Positions 1 to 11,191 of a DNA stretch of 16,385 nt are shown here, piece by piece. Both the position numbers and the translations under genes were made by a program. How positions within the stretch are numbered: position 1 is the first letter of the stretch; the number at the start of each line of letters is the position of its first letter. Source of the DNA: JAICWP01 sp035278025 (GTDB taxonomy: Bacteria > Acidobacteriota > Terriglobia > Terriglobales > Acidobacteriaceae). The notes beneath the pieces were generated by a model. The model had not been told where the DNA came from. It was given only the letters and a program-made list of their open reading frames with translations, and did not search any database. The DNA is taken from positions 1-16,385 of the forward strand of contig DATEJK010000204.1 in the NCBI GenBank assembly GCA_035278025.1, written 5' to 3'.

Positions 1-1123
1 GACCCTGCGCTCCAGTGACAACCTTGCCGCGCCGCGCCCGCAAGGCGATATCCATCAGAAACACGGTGATCAGGCCCAGGGGAATGCTCACCGCCAGCGC
101 CGTCAGCAGGTTTACCCGCAATTCCGGTATCGGCCCATCCACCAGCAGCAGTGCTCCCAGAGTGAGCAGGGCAATGCCTCCAATGCCCAGCACGCCGTGG
201 GTGGCGAACTTGGCTTCCAGGGCAAACATAACGAAGGCCGCCAGAATGAGCACCAGGGCGGCATAGCGCGTGGGCAGCAGGTTAAGGGCGAAAGCCGCCA
301 GCAGGATGAAGATAACCCCGGTCACTCCCGGAACCACCGCTCCAGGATGGTTGAATTCGGCATACAGCGCCAGCGCCCCTATCGCCAGCAAGATGAAGGC
401 GATATTAGGGTCCATGATGTAGTTGAGGATGCGCTGCTTGAGCGTCATCTCAAAGGGGTGCACCGGTTTGCCCACCAGGTCGAGCGTGACCGTCTGCCCG
501 TTGAAGCGGCGGACGGGCTTGCCTGCGAGCTGTTTGAACAGGTCGTCCTGGCTGGAAGCCACGTAGTCAACCAGGTGCTGCTGGAGGGCTTCGCCGTCGG
601 TCCAGCTCTTCGACTGGCGCACTGCGCTCTCCGCCACTTCCACGTTGCGCCCGCGCTTGGCCACCACGGAGCGCATCAAGGCAGCCGCGTCGTTTTCCAC
701 CTTGGTCTTCATCACGTCGTCCATCTTGCCTCCGGTGAGGGTGACGGGATGGGCGGCGCCGGTGTTGGTCCCCGGAGCCATGGCGGCCACATCGGCGGCC
801 TCCAGGAGAAAGAATCCAGCCGAGGCAGCGCGGCTGCCGCTGGGGGCCACGTAGATGATGACCGGAACCGGAGAAGCTACGATTTTTTCGATGATGTGGC
901 GGGTAGAGTCGGCTAGGCCCCCGGGCGTGCTCAACTCGATCAAAACCGCCTGGTCTTTTTCCTGATCCGCTTTTTTCAGGGCGCGGTCGATAAATTCGTC
1001 GCTGATGGGCTGAATCGTGTCATTGAGGACAATCTTAAGCACCTGCGCCGAGGCGGCGGTGGTGCAACTGAGCAATAAAGCAGCTGCACCCAGCAGAAAT
1101 CGGTTTGGCCAATAACGCCTCAT
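1..1123 (-). CDS. Membrane-bound serine protease, NfeD/ClpP class (3' end off window)
   Basis: I translated the minus strand by hand; 374 residues are visible and the frame is open to the window edge. Residues 1-26 form a signal sequence. Residues 28-200 are a ClpP-fold protease domain: STPGG at 65-69, the nucleophile Ser101 in the AASAG motif, and Lys141 in KVEND, matching the Ser-Lys dyad of the archaeal 1510-N proteases. Five hydrophobic segments follow (about 241-255, 264-281, 289-303, 309-328, 337-357). The soluble OB-fold NfeD domain expected at the C terminus would lie beyond base 1. In the family, these proteases cleave the tail of a partner stomatin, whose gene is often next door; here that would be off-window (inference). 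The ATG overlaps the stop of the upstream TPR gene by four bases (ATGA), so the two are probably translationally coupled. Confidence 0.9.
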   Translation of the reverse strand, partial: MRRYWPNRFLLGAAALLLSCTTAASAQVLKIVLNDTIQPISDEFIDRALKKADQEKDQAVLIELSTPGGLADSTRHIIEKIVASPVPVIIYVAPSGSRAASAGFFLLEAADVAAMAPGTNTGAAHPVTLTGGKMDDVMKTKVENDAAALMRSVVAKRGRNVEVAESAVRQSKSWTDGEALQQHLVDYVASSQDDLFKQLAGKPVRRFNGQTVTLDLVGKPVHPFEMTLKQRILNYIMDPNIAFILLAIGALALYAEFNHPGAVVPGVTGVIFILLAAFALNLLPTRYAALVLILAAFVMFALEAKFATHGVLGIGGIALLTLGALLLVDGPIPELRVNLLTALAVSIPLGLITVFLMDIALRARRGKVVTGAQG

Positions 1124-2754
1124 TCCTTCGGCACGCTCGCCGGGACAACTGTCGCTTTGCCGTCCACCTTCTGCTTTAGTGCCAGCGCCTCGGCGTTGCC
1201 CGGGTCAACCCTCAGCGCCCGCTCCAGCAGGTCGTTAGCCGCCTGCTTATTATTTTCTCTCAGGTTGACCCTGGCGAGAACCACATAAGCCTCGGTGGAG
1301 GGAGCAAGCCGCAAAGCGGCATCCGACTCGTTCCGCGCTGCCGCCGGGTCGTGATTCAGGTCGAGCGCCTCCGCCAACATCGCATGGGCCAGAGCGTTGG
1401 CGGGGTCGAGGTTCACAGCCTCGCGCAAGTCTTTCTCCGCGTCCAGCACAAGACCTTTGGCCAGCAGGTCGCGTCCACGCTGCATGTGATAGGCGGCATG
1501 AGCGCGCGGATCCAGTTGCGCCAGCCGCGCCTCGGACGCGCCCTGCATTTCTATGGCGAGCTCGCGGAATTCCGCTTCGTCATAATTCCGTTTCACCCGT
1601 TCCACTGGCGGCTTGGGAGCGACCGCGGAGGACGTAACCACACTTGTAGGGTTGACGCCCGCGGGAACGCTCGCGCGCGCGGCTACCGCCGTCAGCAAAC
1701 TCTTGGCCTCATTGTCATCCGGATGCAGGGCCAGGCACTCCCGCAACTCCCGGCTTGCTCCCGCCATATCGCCGCCGCGAAACAAGGAAACCCCCAGGTT
1801 GAAGCGGTAGTCCGCGTCACTGGGATCAGCATCCACAGCTTTTTGAAAAAACACGCTGGCGTCAGCTTTATTCAAGCGAGCCCTGACCACGCCCAGATTG
1901 TTGTAAACCTCGATGAGGGGAAACTCCTCCAGCAGAAAGCGAAAAGCGGCTTCGGCGCGTGGAAAATTGCCCTGGTAATAAGCCGCCAGGCCGAGAAAAA
2001 AGTTGGCCTCGCGGGCCCGTGAAGCGCCGTTGGGAATGCGCGCCAGCCAGTTGGCCGCCGCATCATAGTCGTGAGCTTCAAAGTAAGTCTTGCCCAGCTC
2101 CAGCATGGCTTCGGTGTAGGCGGGATTCAGACGCACGGCATCGCGCAGCCGCTGCAATTTGTCCGCCTCGCTGGGCGCGATCAGTCCCCGGATATAGTCC
2201 TCGAAGGCATCCAGCCTGAGGGGCGGGGCGGCTGCCAGGAAATCCTGACGCGATACCGCATAACCCAGCTGCACCATGCGCAGCAGGTCCCAGGCCAGCG
2301 CATTCTCCACGTTTAACAAAGCGGGAAGCGGGCCGGTTTCCGTCACCTCCGGCGAAAGATGGCGCTGGCTCACGTCCAGTACTTGCGCCCGGGCGCTGAA
2401 TGTCTGCCCGTCGAAGCTGTAGCTGCCCAGAACCGCATAGCTGGCCTCCATCTGTTCGGCAATACGATACAAGCTGGCGCGAGAGGGATGAATGCCGGAG
2501 GGAATGCCGGCTCGGTCGTAGGCCTGCTGCCGGATTTGCCGGCCAAGAACATAGAGACCGTCCTGGCCCATGCGCTGCCCCAATATCTCGGGAAACGCTT
2601 CCGAGATCCACTCCAGGCCCGGCGCGTTGGAGCGATTCTCAAAAGGCATGACTACCACGGTTTGCACCGGGGACACGGTCGCCTGGGCGACAGCTAAACC
2701 GGCCAAAATCCAGCCCACACACACTAAACCAGTAAGGACGTAACGTGGTCTCAA
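1120..2754 (-). CDS. Exported TPR-repeat protein with TolB/CsgG-like N-terminal region
   Basis: A 544-residue protein. Residues 1-24 are a signal peptide (RPR, then a hydrophobic core ending near AVAQA), so the product is periplasmic or envelope-bound. Residues 31-135 (VVVMPFENRS, then SYAVLGSYSFDG) resemble the TolB-type amino-terminal domain found in front of TPRs in many exported bacterial proteins. TPR-like helices run about 190-355, then a Pro/Val/Ser-rich linker (360-385), then more TPRs at 415-530. The start codon is TTG: an in-frame TAG lies 45 bases upstream with no ATG or GTG between, and later GTG codons would remove the basic N-region. No Shine-Dalgarno is visible. It ends in ATGA with the NfeD-type protease gene, suggesting an operon; TPRs may bring substrates or partners to the protease (inference). 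Substrate unknown. Confidence 0.85.
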   Translation of the reverse strand: MRPRYVLTGLVCVGWILAGLAVAQATVSPVQTVVVMPFENRSNAPGLEWISEAFPEILGQRMGQDGLYVLGRQIRQQAYDRAGIPSGIHPSRASLYRIAEQMEASYAVLGSYSFDGQTFSARAQVLDVSQRHLSPEVTETGPLPALLNVENALAWDLLRMVQLGYAVSRQDFLAAAPPLRLDAFEDYIRGLIAPSEADKLQRLRDAVRLNPAYTEAMLELGKTYFEAHDYDAAANWLARIPNGASRAREANFFLGLAAYYQGNFPRAEAAFRFLLEEFPLIEVYNNLGVVRARLNKADASVFFQKAVDADPSDADYRFNLGVSLFRGGDMAGASRELRECLALHPDDNEAKSLLTAVAARASVPAGVNPTSVVTSSAVAPKPPVERVKRNYDEAEFRELAIEMQGASEARLAQLDPRAHAAYHMQRGRDLLAKGLVLDAEKDLREAVNLDPANALAHAMLAEALDLNHDPAAARNESDAALRLAPSTEAYVVLARVNLRENNKQAANDLLERALRVDPGNAEALALKQKVDGKATVVPASVPKE

Positions 2755-2763
2755 AGTAGGCCG

Positions 2764-2769
2764 ATTATA
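2764..2769 (-). promoter_or_regulatory. Candidate -10 element for the TPR/NfeD operon
   Basis: A perfect TATAAT on the minus strand. A start of transcription about 7 bases downstream would fall near 2757, leaving only about 3 bases before the TTG codon at 2754, so the message would be nearly leaderless. No good -35 hexamer is found at 16-18 bp, which keeps confidence low. Confidence 0.35.
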
Positions 2770-2897
2770 CCCATTTGGCTTCTCCCGCCGGAGTGACTAC
2801 TCACCTCCCACCCCGGGAAAAACGGGTGGCAAACCCGCCGAACACAACTTGGGTCTAAGGAGAAATAACCTAACAGCTCTCGCATCGGAGGATACAG

Positions 2898-3236
2898 ATG
2901 AAAAAGTTACTATTTCTGCTGGCAGCGATGCTGATCGCGGTCGGCATCTCTGTGGCCCAGACAGACCAGAACAATCCCAATGCCAACTCCGCGAATTCCC
3001 CCACCGCCACTCAGACCAGCCCGAGCGCGCAGGGAAGCGCAACCACTCCGGACCAGGGGACCGCAACTCAGGGAAGCACCGACCAGACCAGCACCACGAC
3101 CACGACCACCCGCCATCACAAGGGGGCCAACTCGGGTAACCTGCCGCAGACAGCCTCGCCGCTGCCTCTACTGGGCTTGCTGGGCATGGGGTCGCTAGCC
3201 GCTGGCGTTGCCACCCGCAAGAAGAAACGCTCATAA
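2898..3236 (+). CDS. Small secreted protein with LPQTA sorting-signal-like tail
   Basis: A 112-residue protein with no known catalytic domain. Residues 1-20 form a signal peptide (MKKLL, hydrophobic core, cleavage near SVA-Q). Residues 21-80 are low-complexity and rich in Thr, Gln, Ser and Asn, likely disordered. The C terminus has the three-part layout of a cell-wall sorting signal: LPQTA at 82-86, a hydrophobic stretch at about 88-105, and a basic tail RKKKRS at 107-112. Proteins with this tail are, to my knowledge, repeatedly annotated as LPXTG-anchor proteins in Acidobacteria, although those cells are diderm and the anchoring enzyme is unclear. The ATG has a clear GGAGG at 2887-2891, six bases upstream. 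The gene is monocistronic, divergent from the TPR/NfeD operon and closed by its own hairpin terminator. Function unknown; a surface or envelope structural role is a guess. Confidence 0.75.
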   Translation: MKKLLFLLAAMLIAVGISVAQTDQNNPNANSANSPTATQTSPSAQGSATTPDQGTATQGSTDQTSTTTTTTRHHKGANSGNLPQTASPLPLLGLLGMGSLAAGVATRKKKRS

Positions 3237-3242
3237 TCTCAT

Positions 3243-3290
3243 CCAGGGGCGGTCACCGGCTAAAGGCCGCAATACCACCCCTGGGATTTT
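3243..3290 (+). terminator. Rho-independent terminator after the LPQTA-tail gene
   Basis: The arms CCAGGGG at 3243-3249 and CCCCTGG at 3278-3284 pair, continued inward by GGT/ACC after one mismatch; an inner CGGC/GCCG stem sits in the loop. The hairpin is followed by GATTTT. It starts six bases after the TAA stop. Confidence 0.65.
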
Positions 3291-3612
3291 CTCAGTTCTG
3301 GGAGTGACGGTACGGATTCTTCGGACCCATGCCGCACTAAAATGCCCCAAAACATCCAACTGCCCCGATAGCAGCATCTCACTCGTTACCGAAAGTGTCT
3401 GGCAAACTTGCCTTCACGGTTCTACATACATATAATCCGGCTCTCTGTGTAAATGCCTGCAGCACACTGGCTGAAACGCACGGTGCTGGACGGAGCCCAT
3501 TCGCCCACGGTCCGGCGTTAAGCTTAAGGCGCGAGCCAGAGGCTTGGGGACGCAGTTGCGTACCTGGGCGGCAGTCACCGCTAGTTTCCCGAGAAATCTG
3601 GAGGAGCATGGA
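3291..3612 (+). other. Intergenic region and long leader of the TPR gene
   Basis: A stretch of about 320 bases without a convincing gene. It holds a candidate promoter at 3408-3436 and then a leader of about 170 bases. Within the leader is a 10-bp palindrome TTAAGCTTAA (3518-3527) next to GC-rich sequence, but I recognise no riboswitch or attenuator. The reading frame open on the plus strand at 3395-3616 shows no family resemblance and overlaps the true start, so I do not call it. Confidence 0.5.
3408..3436 (+). promoter_or_regulatory. Candidate sigma70-type promoter for the 464-aa TPR gene
   Basis: TTGCCT at 3408-3413 (four of six consensus bases), a 17-base spacer, and a perfect TATAAT at 3431-3436. 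The predicted start of transcription near 3443 gives a leader of about 170 bases. Confidence 0.5.
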
Positions 3613-5007
3613 ATGAAGAAGACGCTTGTCAGCATGGTGCTGGTCCTAACTGCGATTGCGGTCATGGAAGCCGTGTCGGTGCTACCGGCGCCTGCGCAAC
3701 AGCCTTCCGCCGCCGGCCAGGCGGCCCCCGCGGCTTCGCAGCAGAAGGGTCCCGAAATCAAGGATCCGGCGGAATACAACGCCTATGTGGGCGCGATGCA
3801 GCAGAGCAATCCCCAGGCAAAAGCCAGCGCCCTGGAGTCCTTCCTGCAGCAATATCCCAACAGTGTCATGAAGAAGGACGCGTTGGAATTGCTGATGGCC
3901 GCATACGAGCAAACCGGCGATACCGCCAAGATGCAGGCCACCGCCGACCGGCTGCTGCAGGCCGACCCCAACAATCTGCGCGCCCTCGCCCTCCTGGCTT
4001 ACAGCCACCGGCGGCAGGCGGAGGCCAACCAGAATCCGCAGCAGAACCTGGCTGCCGCTGCCCAGTACGGTGAAAAAGGGCTGCAGGCGATTGCCTCGGC
4101 GCCTAAACCCGACGGCATGTCCGATGCCGACTGGACCAAGCTCAAGGATCAGGTCGGCGGCATCTTCAACGGCGCGGTTGGCCTCAATGGCCTGCAGAAC
4201 AAGGACTACAAGAGCGCTGAGGAGCATTTGCGGGCGGCGGTGAATCAAAACCCCAATAATCTCACCGACGTTTATCCTCTGGCCCTGGCCTATTACTCGG
4301 CCGGCAATCCGCCCAAACCAGCGACACCGCCCCCTCCTCCAGCGGATGCCAACAATCCCCCTCCTCCGGATCCGGCAGTAGTGGATGCGAATGTGCAAGG
4401 GCTGTTCTTCATTGCTCGCGCCGCCAACCTGGCTACGGGCACCCCCGGGCAGGCCCAGATCGCCGACTTCGGCAAAAAGTGGTACTCCAAGTTCCACGGC
4501 TCCGATCAGGGCTGGGACGAATTGCTGGCCAATGCCAAAACCCAGACCTTGCCCCCGCAAGGCTTCACCATTGCCGCCGCGCCGCCGCCTCCAACTCCGG
4601 CCCAGCAAGCTGCTCAGCTGGTGAGTTCCAAGCCCATCAAGGAAATGTCGTTTGCCGAATGGCAGCTGGTGCTTTCTTCCGGCAACCAGGACGCCGCCGA
4701 CAAGGTTTGGAGCACGATTAAGGGTGTGCCCCTGCAGATTGAAGGCACGGTGATCAGCGCCACCTCGCGGCAGTTGCAGATTGCGGCTACGGTGGACGAC
4801 ATTGAGGCCAAAAGGGCAGACATCACTCTGAATATGCTGGCTGCCATTCCCGCGCGGCTGATGCCCAAGGCGGGTGCCAGCATCCCCTTCGAAGGCACTC
4901 CCGTTTCCTATGAAGCCAAGCCGTTTACCATGGTGATGGATAAGGGAGCCCTGCTGACGGTGAAGAAGGCCGCGCCCACTCGCCGCCGCCGGCCGCGAGG
5001 CCATTAG
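3613..5007 (+). CDS. Secreted TPR-repeat protein with proline-rich linkers
   Basis: The frame is open from 3544, but the ATG at 3613 is chosen because GGAGGAG (3600-3606) sits six bases upstream and the product then begins with a normal signal peptide (MKKTLVSMVLVLTAIAVMEA, cleavage near APA-QQ at 28). The protein is 464 residues. TPR-like helical pairs occupy about 55-130 and 180-230, with the repeat hallmark Asp/Asn-Pro-Asn-Asn at 118-121 and 213-216. Two proline-rich linkers follow (232-254, 323-330). Residues 340-450 form a compact C-terminal domain (from KEMSFAEW to GALLTV) that I do not recognise, and the protein ends in a basic tail with RRRRPRGH. It lacks a lipobox or membrane anchor. 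It stands alone between two terminators. TPRs imply a scaffold or partner-binding role; the partner is unknown. Confidence 0.85.
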   Translation: MKKTLVSMVLVLTAIAVMEAVSVLPAPAQQPSAAGQAAPAASQQKGPEIKDPAEYNAYVGAMQQSNPQAKASALESFLQQYPNSVMKKDALELLMAAYEQTGDTAKMQATADRLLQADPNNLRALALLAYSHRRQAEANQNPQQNLAAAAQYGEKGLQAIASAPKPDGMSDADWTKLKDQVGGIFNGAVGLNGLQNKDYKSAEEHLRAAVNQNPNNLTDVYPLALAYYSAGNPPKPATPPPPPADANNPPPPDPAVVDANVQGLFFIARAANLATGTPGQAQIADFGKKWYSKFHGSDQGWDELLANAKTQTLPPQGFTIAAAPPPPTPAQQAAQLVSSKPIKEMSFAEWQLVLSSGNQDAADKVWSTIKGVPLQIEGTVISATSRQLQIAATVDDIEAKRADITLNMLAAIPARLMPKAGASIPFEGTPVSYEAKPFTMVMDKGALLTVKKAAPTRRRRPRGH

Positions 5008-5029
5008 AGGCTAAAACAGCAAGTTAGCC

Positions 5030-5061
5030 AGGGCAGCCTGTGTGGGCTGCCCTTTCTTTTT
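5030..5061 (+). terminator. Rho-independent terminator after the 464-aa TPR gene
   Basis: A perfect 9-bp stem, AGGGCAGCC at 5030-5038 with GGCTGCCCT at 5045-5053, a six-base loop, and a T-rich tail TTCTTTTT. It lies 22 bases after the stop codon and separates two convergent transcription units. Confidence 0.9.
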
Positions 5062-5094
5062 GCGCTAAGAACAGGGAAAGCGAATAGCCGCGCT

Positions 5095-5373
5095 TCAGCG
5101 CGCCGCTTTCTTCTCCAGAGTGAGGGGGCGGGCGCTGCGCGGCGGACGGCGGGCGCCATCCCGCAGTCCTCGAATGTCAATTTTCAATTCCTGGATGGTG
5201 CGGCTAAGAGTGTTGCGGTGCATGCCCAACTGCCGCGCCGCCCGGCACTGGTTGCCGTGGTTATCCTGCAGCACCGTCAGAATGAAGCGCTTCTTGAATT
5301 CGCGAACGGCTTCCGAATAAAGAATGCCGCTCTTATACATCTGCATGATTAATGCTTCTAGCTGATCCTTCAC
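5095..5373 (-). CDS. Fis-type helix-turn-helix protein
   Basis: A 92-residue protein. Residues 25-66 match the Fis/HTH_8 fold: a helix with REFKKRFILTVLQDNHGN, then the DNA-binding unit with CRAARQLGMHRNTLSRTIQEL-like helices (about 43-63), as in the C-terminal domain of NtrC-class activators. There is no AAA+ or receiver domain, so it is a stand-alone DNA-binding protein. A basic, Arg/Pro-rich tail follows (70-92). The start is GTG at 5373, with AAGGGAG five bases upstream. It is the last gene of a probable purC-cvpA-HTH unit, 53 bases after cvpA. It may act as a nucleoid-associated protein or local regulator; targets cannot be told from the sequence. Confidence 0.8.
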   Translation of the reverse strand: MKDQLEALIMQMYKSGILYSEAVREFKKRFILTVLQDNHGNQCRAARQLGMHRNTLSRTIQELKIDIRGLRDGARRPPRSARPLTLEKKAAR

Positions 5374-5426
5374 GGCGACTCCCTTTCGTTCTGAAAGGCT
5401 GAGAATTATGAATAGTGTCTCAACGT

Positions 5427-5990
5427 CTACTTCTGTTGCACCGGGTCCGGTATTGAGACTTGGGCCGGGGACGAAGGCCGGGTCATGCTGCGCAACCCAT
5501 CCATCCCCTGTTGAAAACGATTGCGTACCGCCGCCGGCGCCACCCAGGAAGCCGCCCGGGCCACCGCCAGAAAATAGGGCCCCAGAGTAGATCCGGACAA
5601 CACACGTGAGCCCGGAGTAAACGAGGCCAGTGCCAGCGCGACTACCGCTATTACCAGCACGCCTCGCAAAAACCCAAACCCGGCGCCCAGGAGGCGGTCA
5701 AACCAGCGCAAACCCACTTCCTTGAATGCCCAGCGCGTAATCCTTCCCACCAGGCCGGCAATTCCCACCACCGCAATAAAAATCAGCAGGAAGGCGCCTA
5801 TTTCCGCCACCCACTGTGCCCGGGTATAGGGTGAAAACCAGCCGGCTACGCGCCCATACTCCCAGGCGGCCAGCAGGTATCCCACCACCACTCCCGTCAG
5901 GGAGAAAATCTCGTAAAAAAAACCTTCCTTGGCGGCCAGCGCCATGGATAGCGTTACCGCCACCACGATTACCCAGTCAATCCCGGTCAT
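5427..5990 (-). CDS. cvpA: CvpA family membrane protein
   Basis: A 187-residue integral membrane protein with the CvpA layout: the start MTGIDWVIVVAVTL, a Gly-containing second helix (about 29-46), a third at 63-82, the family-typical stretch RWFDRLLGAGFGFLRGVLVI (95-114) leading into the fourth helix, and a polar C-terminal tail. CvpA was first described as needed for colicin V production in E. coli, where it sits beside purF; a broader role in envelope stress tolerance has been proposed. Here it lies 21 bases after purC on the same strand, so the link with purine genes is kept even though purF is not nearby. No clear Shine-Dalgarno was seen; the ATG gives the canonical N terminus. Confidence 0.85.
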   Translation of the reverse strand: MTGIDWVIVVAVTLSMALAAKEGFFYEIFSLTGVVVGYLLAAWEYGRVAGWFSPYTRAQWVAEIGAFLLIFIAVVGIAGLVGRITRWAFKEVGLRWFDRLLGAGFGFLRGVLVIAVVALALASFTPGSRVLSGSTLGPYFLAVARAASWVAPAAVRNRFQQGMDGLRSMTRPSSPAQVSIPDPVQQK

Positions 5991-6011
5991 GAGTTCGGGG
6001 ACAGCGAGCCT

Positions 6012-6923
6012 CTAAACCTCAAGCTCGCGTCCGGTCAGACGGCGATACGCCTCCAGGTACTTCTCGCTGCTCTTCAGTGCCACCTCTGCCGGCAAAGCCG
6101 GGGCGGGTGGCTGCTTATTCCAGCGGACCTCTTCCAGATAGTCGCGTACGTACTGCTTGTCGAAAGAATCCTGAGCGCGGCCGGGAGCATACGTGCCGGC
6201 CGGCCAGAAGCGCGAGGAGTCGGGGGTGAGCACTTCATCCGCCAGCACCAGCCCGCCCGCCGTACGCCCAAACTCAAACTTGGTATCGGCGATGATGATG
6301 CCCCGCTGCCGCGCGTAATCCGCCGCCGTCTGATAAATCTTCAGGCTCAGCTCGCGCAGCTCACGGCTCAAGACCGGCCCCGCCTGCTGCGCCATGCGCT
6401 CGAAGGAAATATTCTCATCGTGCCCGCTCAGCGCCTTGGTGGCGGGAGTGAAAATGGGTTCCGGCAGCTGGTCCGATTCGCGCAGGCCGGAAGGCAGGGA
6501 AATACCGCATACCGTGCCGCTCTGTTTGTACTCCTTCCAGGCGGAGCCGGAAATGTACCCCCGCACCACGCATTCGATGGCCACCATGTCTGCCCGCACC
6601 ACCAGCATGGAGCGGCCGCGGAGCTGCTCCTTGTAGGGATGCAGCGACGCCGGGTAGCGCTCCACATCGGCCGTGACCAGGTGGTTGGGAACAATATCGC
6701 GCAGCAGGTCGAACCAGAACAGGGAGAGCTGCGTGAGGACTTTGCCCTTGTTGGGGATGCCGGTGGCCAGCACGTAGTCGAAGGCGGAGATGCGGTCGGT
6801 GGCCACGAACAGCAGGTGTTCGTTATCCACCCGGTAAACATCCCGCACCTTGCCGCTGGCGTACAGTTCGAGCTCGGGTATGTCGGTTCGAAGAAGGACG
6901 TTATCGAGGATCTGGGGAGTCAT
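6012..6923 (-). CDS. purC: Phosphoribosylaminoimidazole-succinocarboxamide synthase (SAICAR synthase)
   Basis: PurC joins CAIR with aspartate using ATP to give SAICAR, a late step in de novo purine synthesis in the cytosol. The 303-residue protein is full length for the longer form of the family. Visible motifs are the ATP-binding SGKVRDVY (23-30), DRISAFDYVL (43-52), IPNKGKVLTQ (57-66), the central VVRGYISGSAWKEY (119-132), and the second signature IADTKFEFG (211-219). The C-terminal DKQYVRDYLE and the Arg-rich end LTGRELEV are also typical. A well-formed promoter lies just upstream (6955-6982), predicting a leader of about 25 bases; no strong Shine-Dalgarno is seen. The gene heads a unit with cvpA and the Fis-type gene. 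Confidence 0.97.
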   Translation of the reverse strand: MTPQILDNVLLRTDIPELELYASGKVRDVYRVDNEHLLFVATDRISAFDYVLATGIPNKGKVLTQLSLFWFDLLRDIVPNHLVTADVERYPASLHPYKEQLRGRSMLVVRADMVAIECVVRGYISGSAWKEYKQSGTVCGISLPSGLRESDQLPEPIFTPATKALSGHDENISFERMAQQAGPVLSRELRELSLKIYQTAADYARQRGIIIADTKFEFGRTAGGLVLADEVLTPDSSRFWPAGTYAPGRAQDSFDKQYVRDYLEEVRWNKQPPAPALPAEVALKSSEKYLEAYRRLTGRELEV

Positions 6924-6954
6924 GCAATCATTTTAGCCGCAAGAAACGTCGCGT

Positions 6955-6982
6955 ATTCTAGCCGCCCAGAATTTTTTGTCAA
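6955..6982 (-). promoter_or_regulatory. Sigma70-type promoter for purC-cvpA-HTH
   Basis: On the minus strand, a perfect TTGACA (6977-6982), a 16-base spacer and TAGAAT (6955-6960, five of six consensus bases). The predicted start of transcription is near 6948. I see no PurR-like palindrome over it. Confidence 0.75.
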
Positions 6983-7143
6983 CCAGGGTAGAGGGCGGCA
7001 AAGGAAAATGGGCTGCGCCGCCCGGCGGAAAAGGGTTGACAAGCTGGCGATTTAGGGAAACAGCCGTCCGGCGCGGTTTTTCCCGGGCCGGCATGTGGAA
7101 AAAATGTGCGCTCCGGAAATGCGCTTCGCGGGCCAGGGGCAAA

Positions 7144-7160
7144 ATGTCGCGTTACGACAT
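7144..7160 (-). terminator. Short hairpin after smc, weak terminator candidate
   Basis: A perfect inverted repeat ATGTCG/CGACAT with a five-base loop, starting 14 bases after the smc stop. On the minus strand only a short T run follows (ATTTTG). It could equally be a protein-binding site; no regulator is identified. Confidence 0.3.
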
Positions 7161-7174
7161 GTCTGCCGGCTCTG

Positions 7175-11077
<3,903 letters not shown>

Positions 11078-11149
11078 CTTCCACTCCTTGCGTTCTCTGC
11101 GGGCATGGCTGGCCGCGTGGCCGTGCTCTTTGGCTGGTTAACTGACAAG

Positions 11150-11191
11150 GTTCCAGGGCGCGGCGATCACCTCCGACGACGGCTCTGGAAC
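11150..11191. repeat. Inverted repeat upstream of smc
   Basis: GTTCCAGGGC (11150-11159) and GCTCTGGAAC (11182-11191) are complementary at nine of ten positions with a 22-base loop. It lies about 75-115 bases upstream of the smc start codon, so it could be an operator or a leader hairpin. No match to a known regulator is claimed. Confidence 0.4.

Noticed and set aside
197..916. 239-codon plus-strand open frame
   Set aside because: It is the antisense of the NfeD-type protease, whose minus-strand translation shows clear family motifs. The His/Val/Gly-rich composition is typical of an antisense frame in GC-rich DNA.
3437..3612. Riboswitch in the TPR gene leader
   Set aside because: I could not match it to any known riboswitch core; only a short palindrome and local GC-rich pairing are visible.
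3682..5004. 440-codon minus-strand open frame
   Set aside because: It lies exactly opposite the 464-residue TPR protein, which has a signal peptide, a ribosome site and a terminator. The antisense frame has none of these.
7036..7064. Plus-strand TTGACA as a promoter
   Set aside because: There is no -10-like sequence at 16-18 bp and no plus-strand gene downstream.
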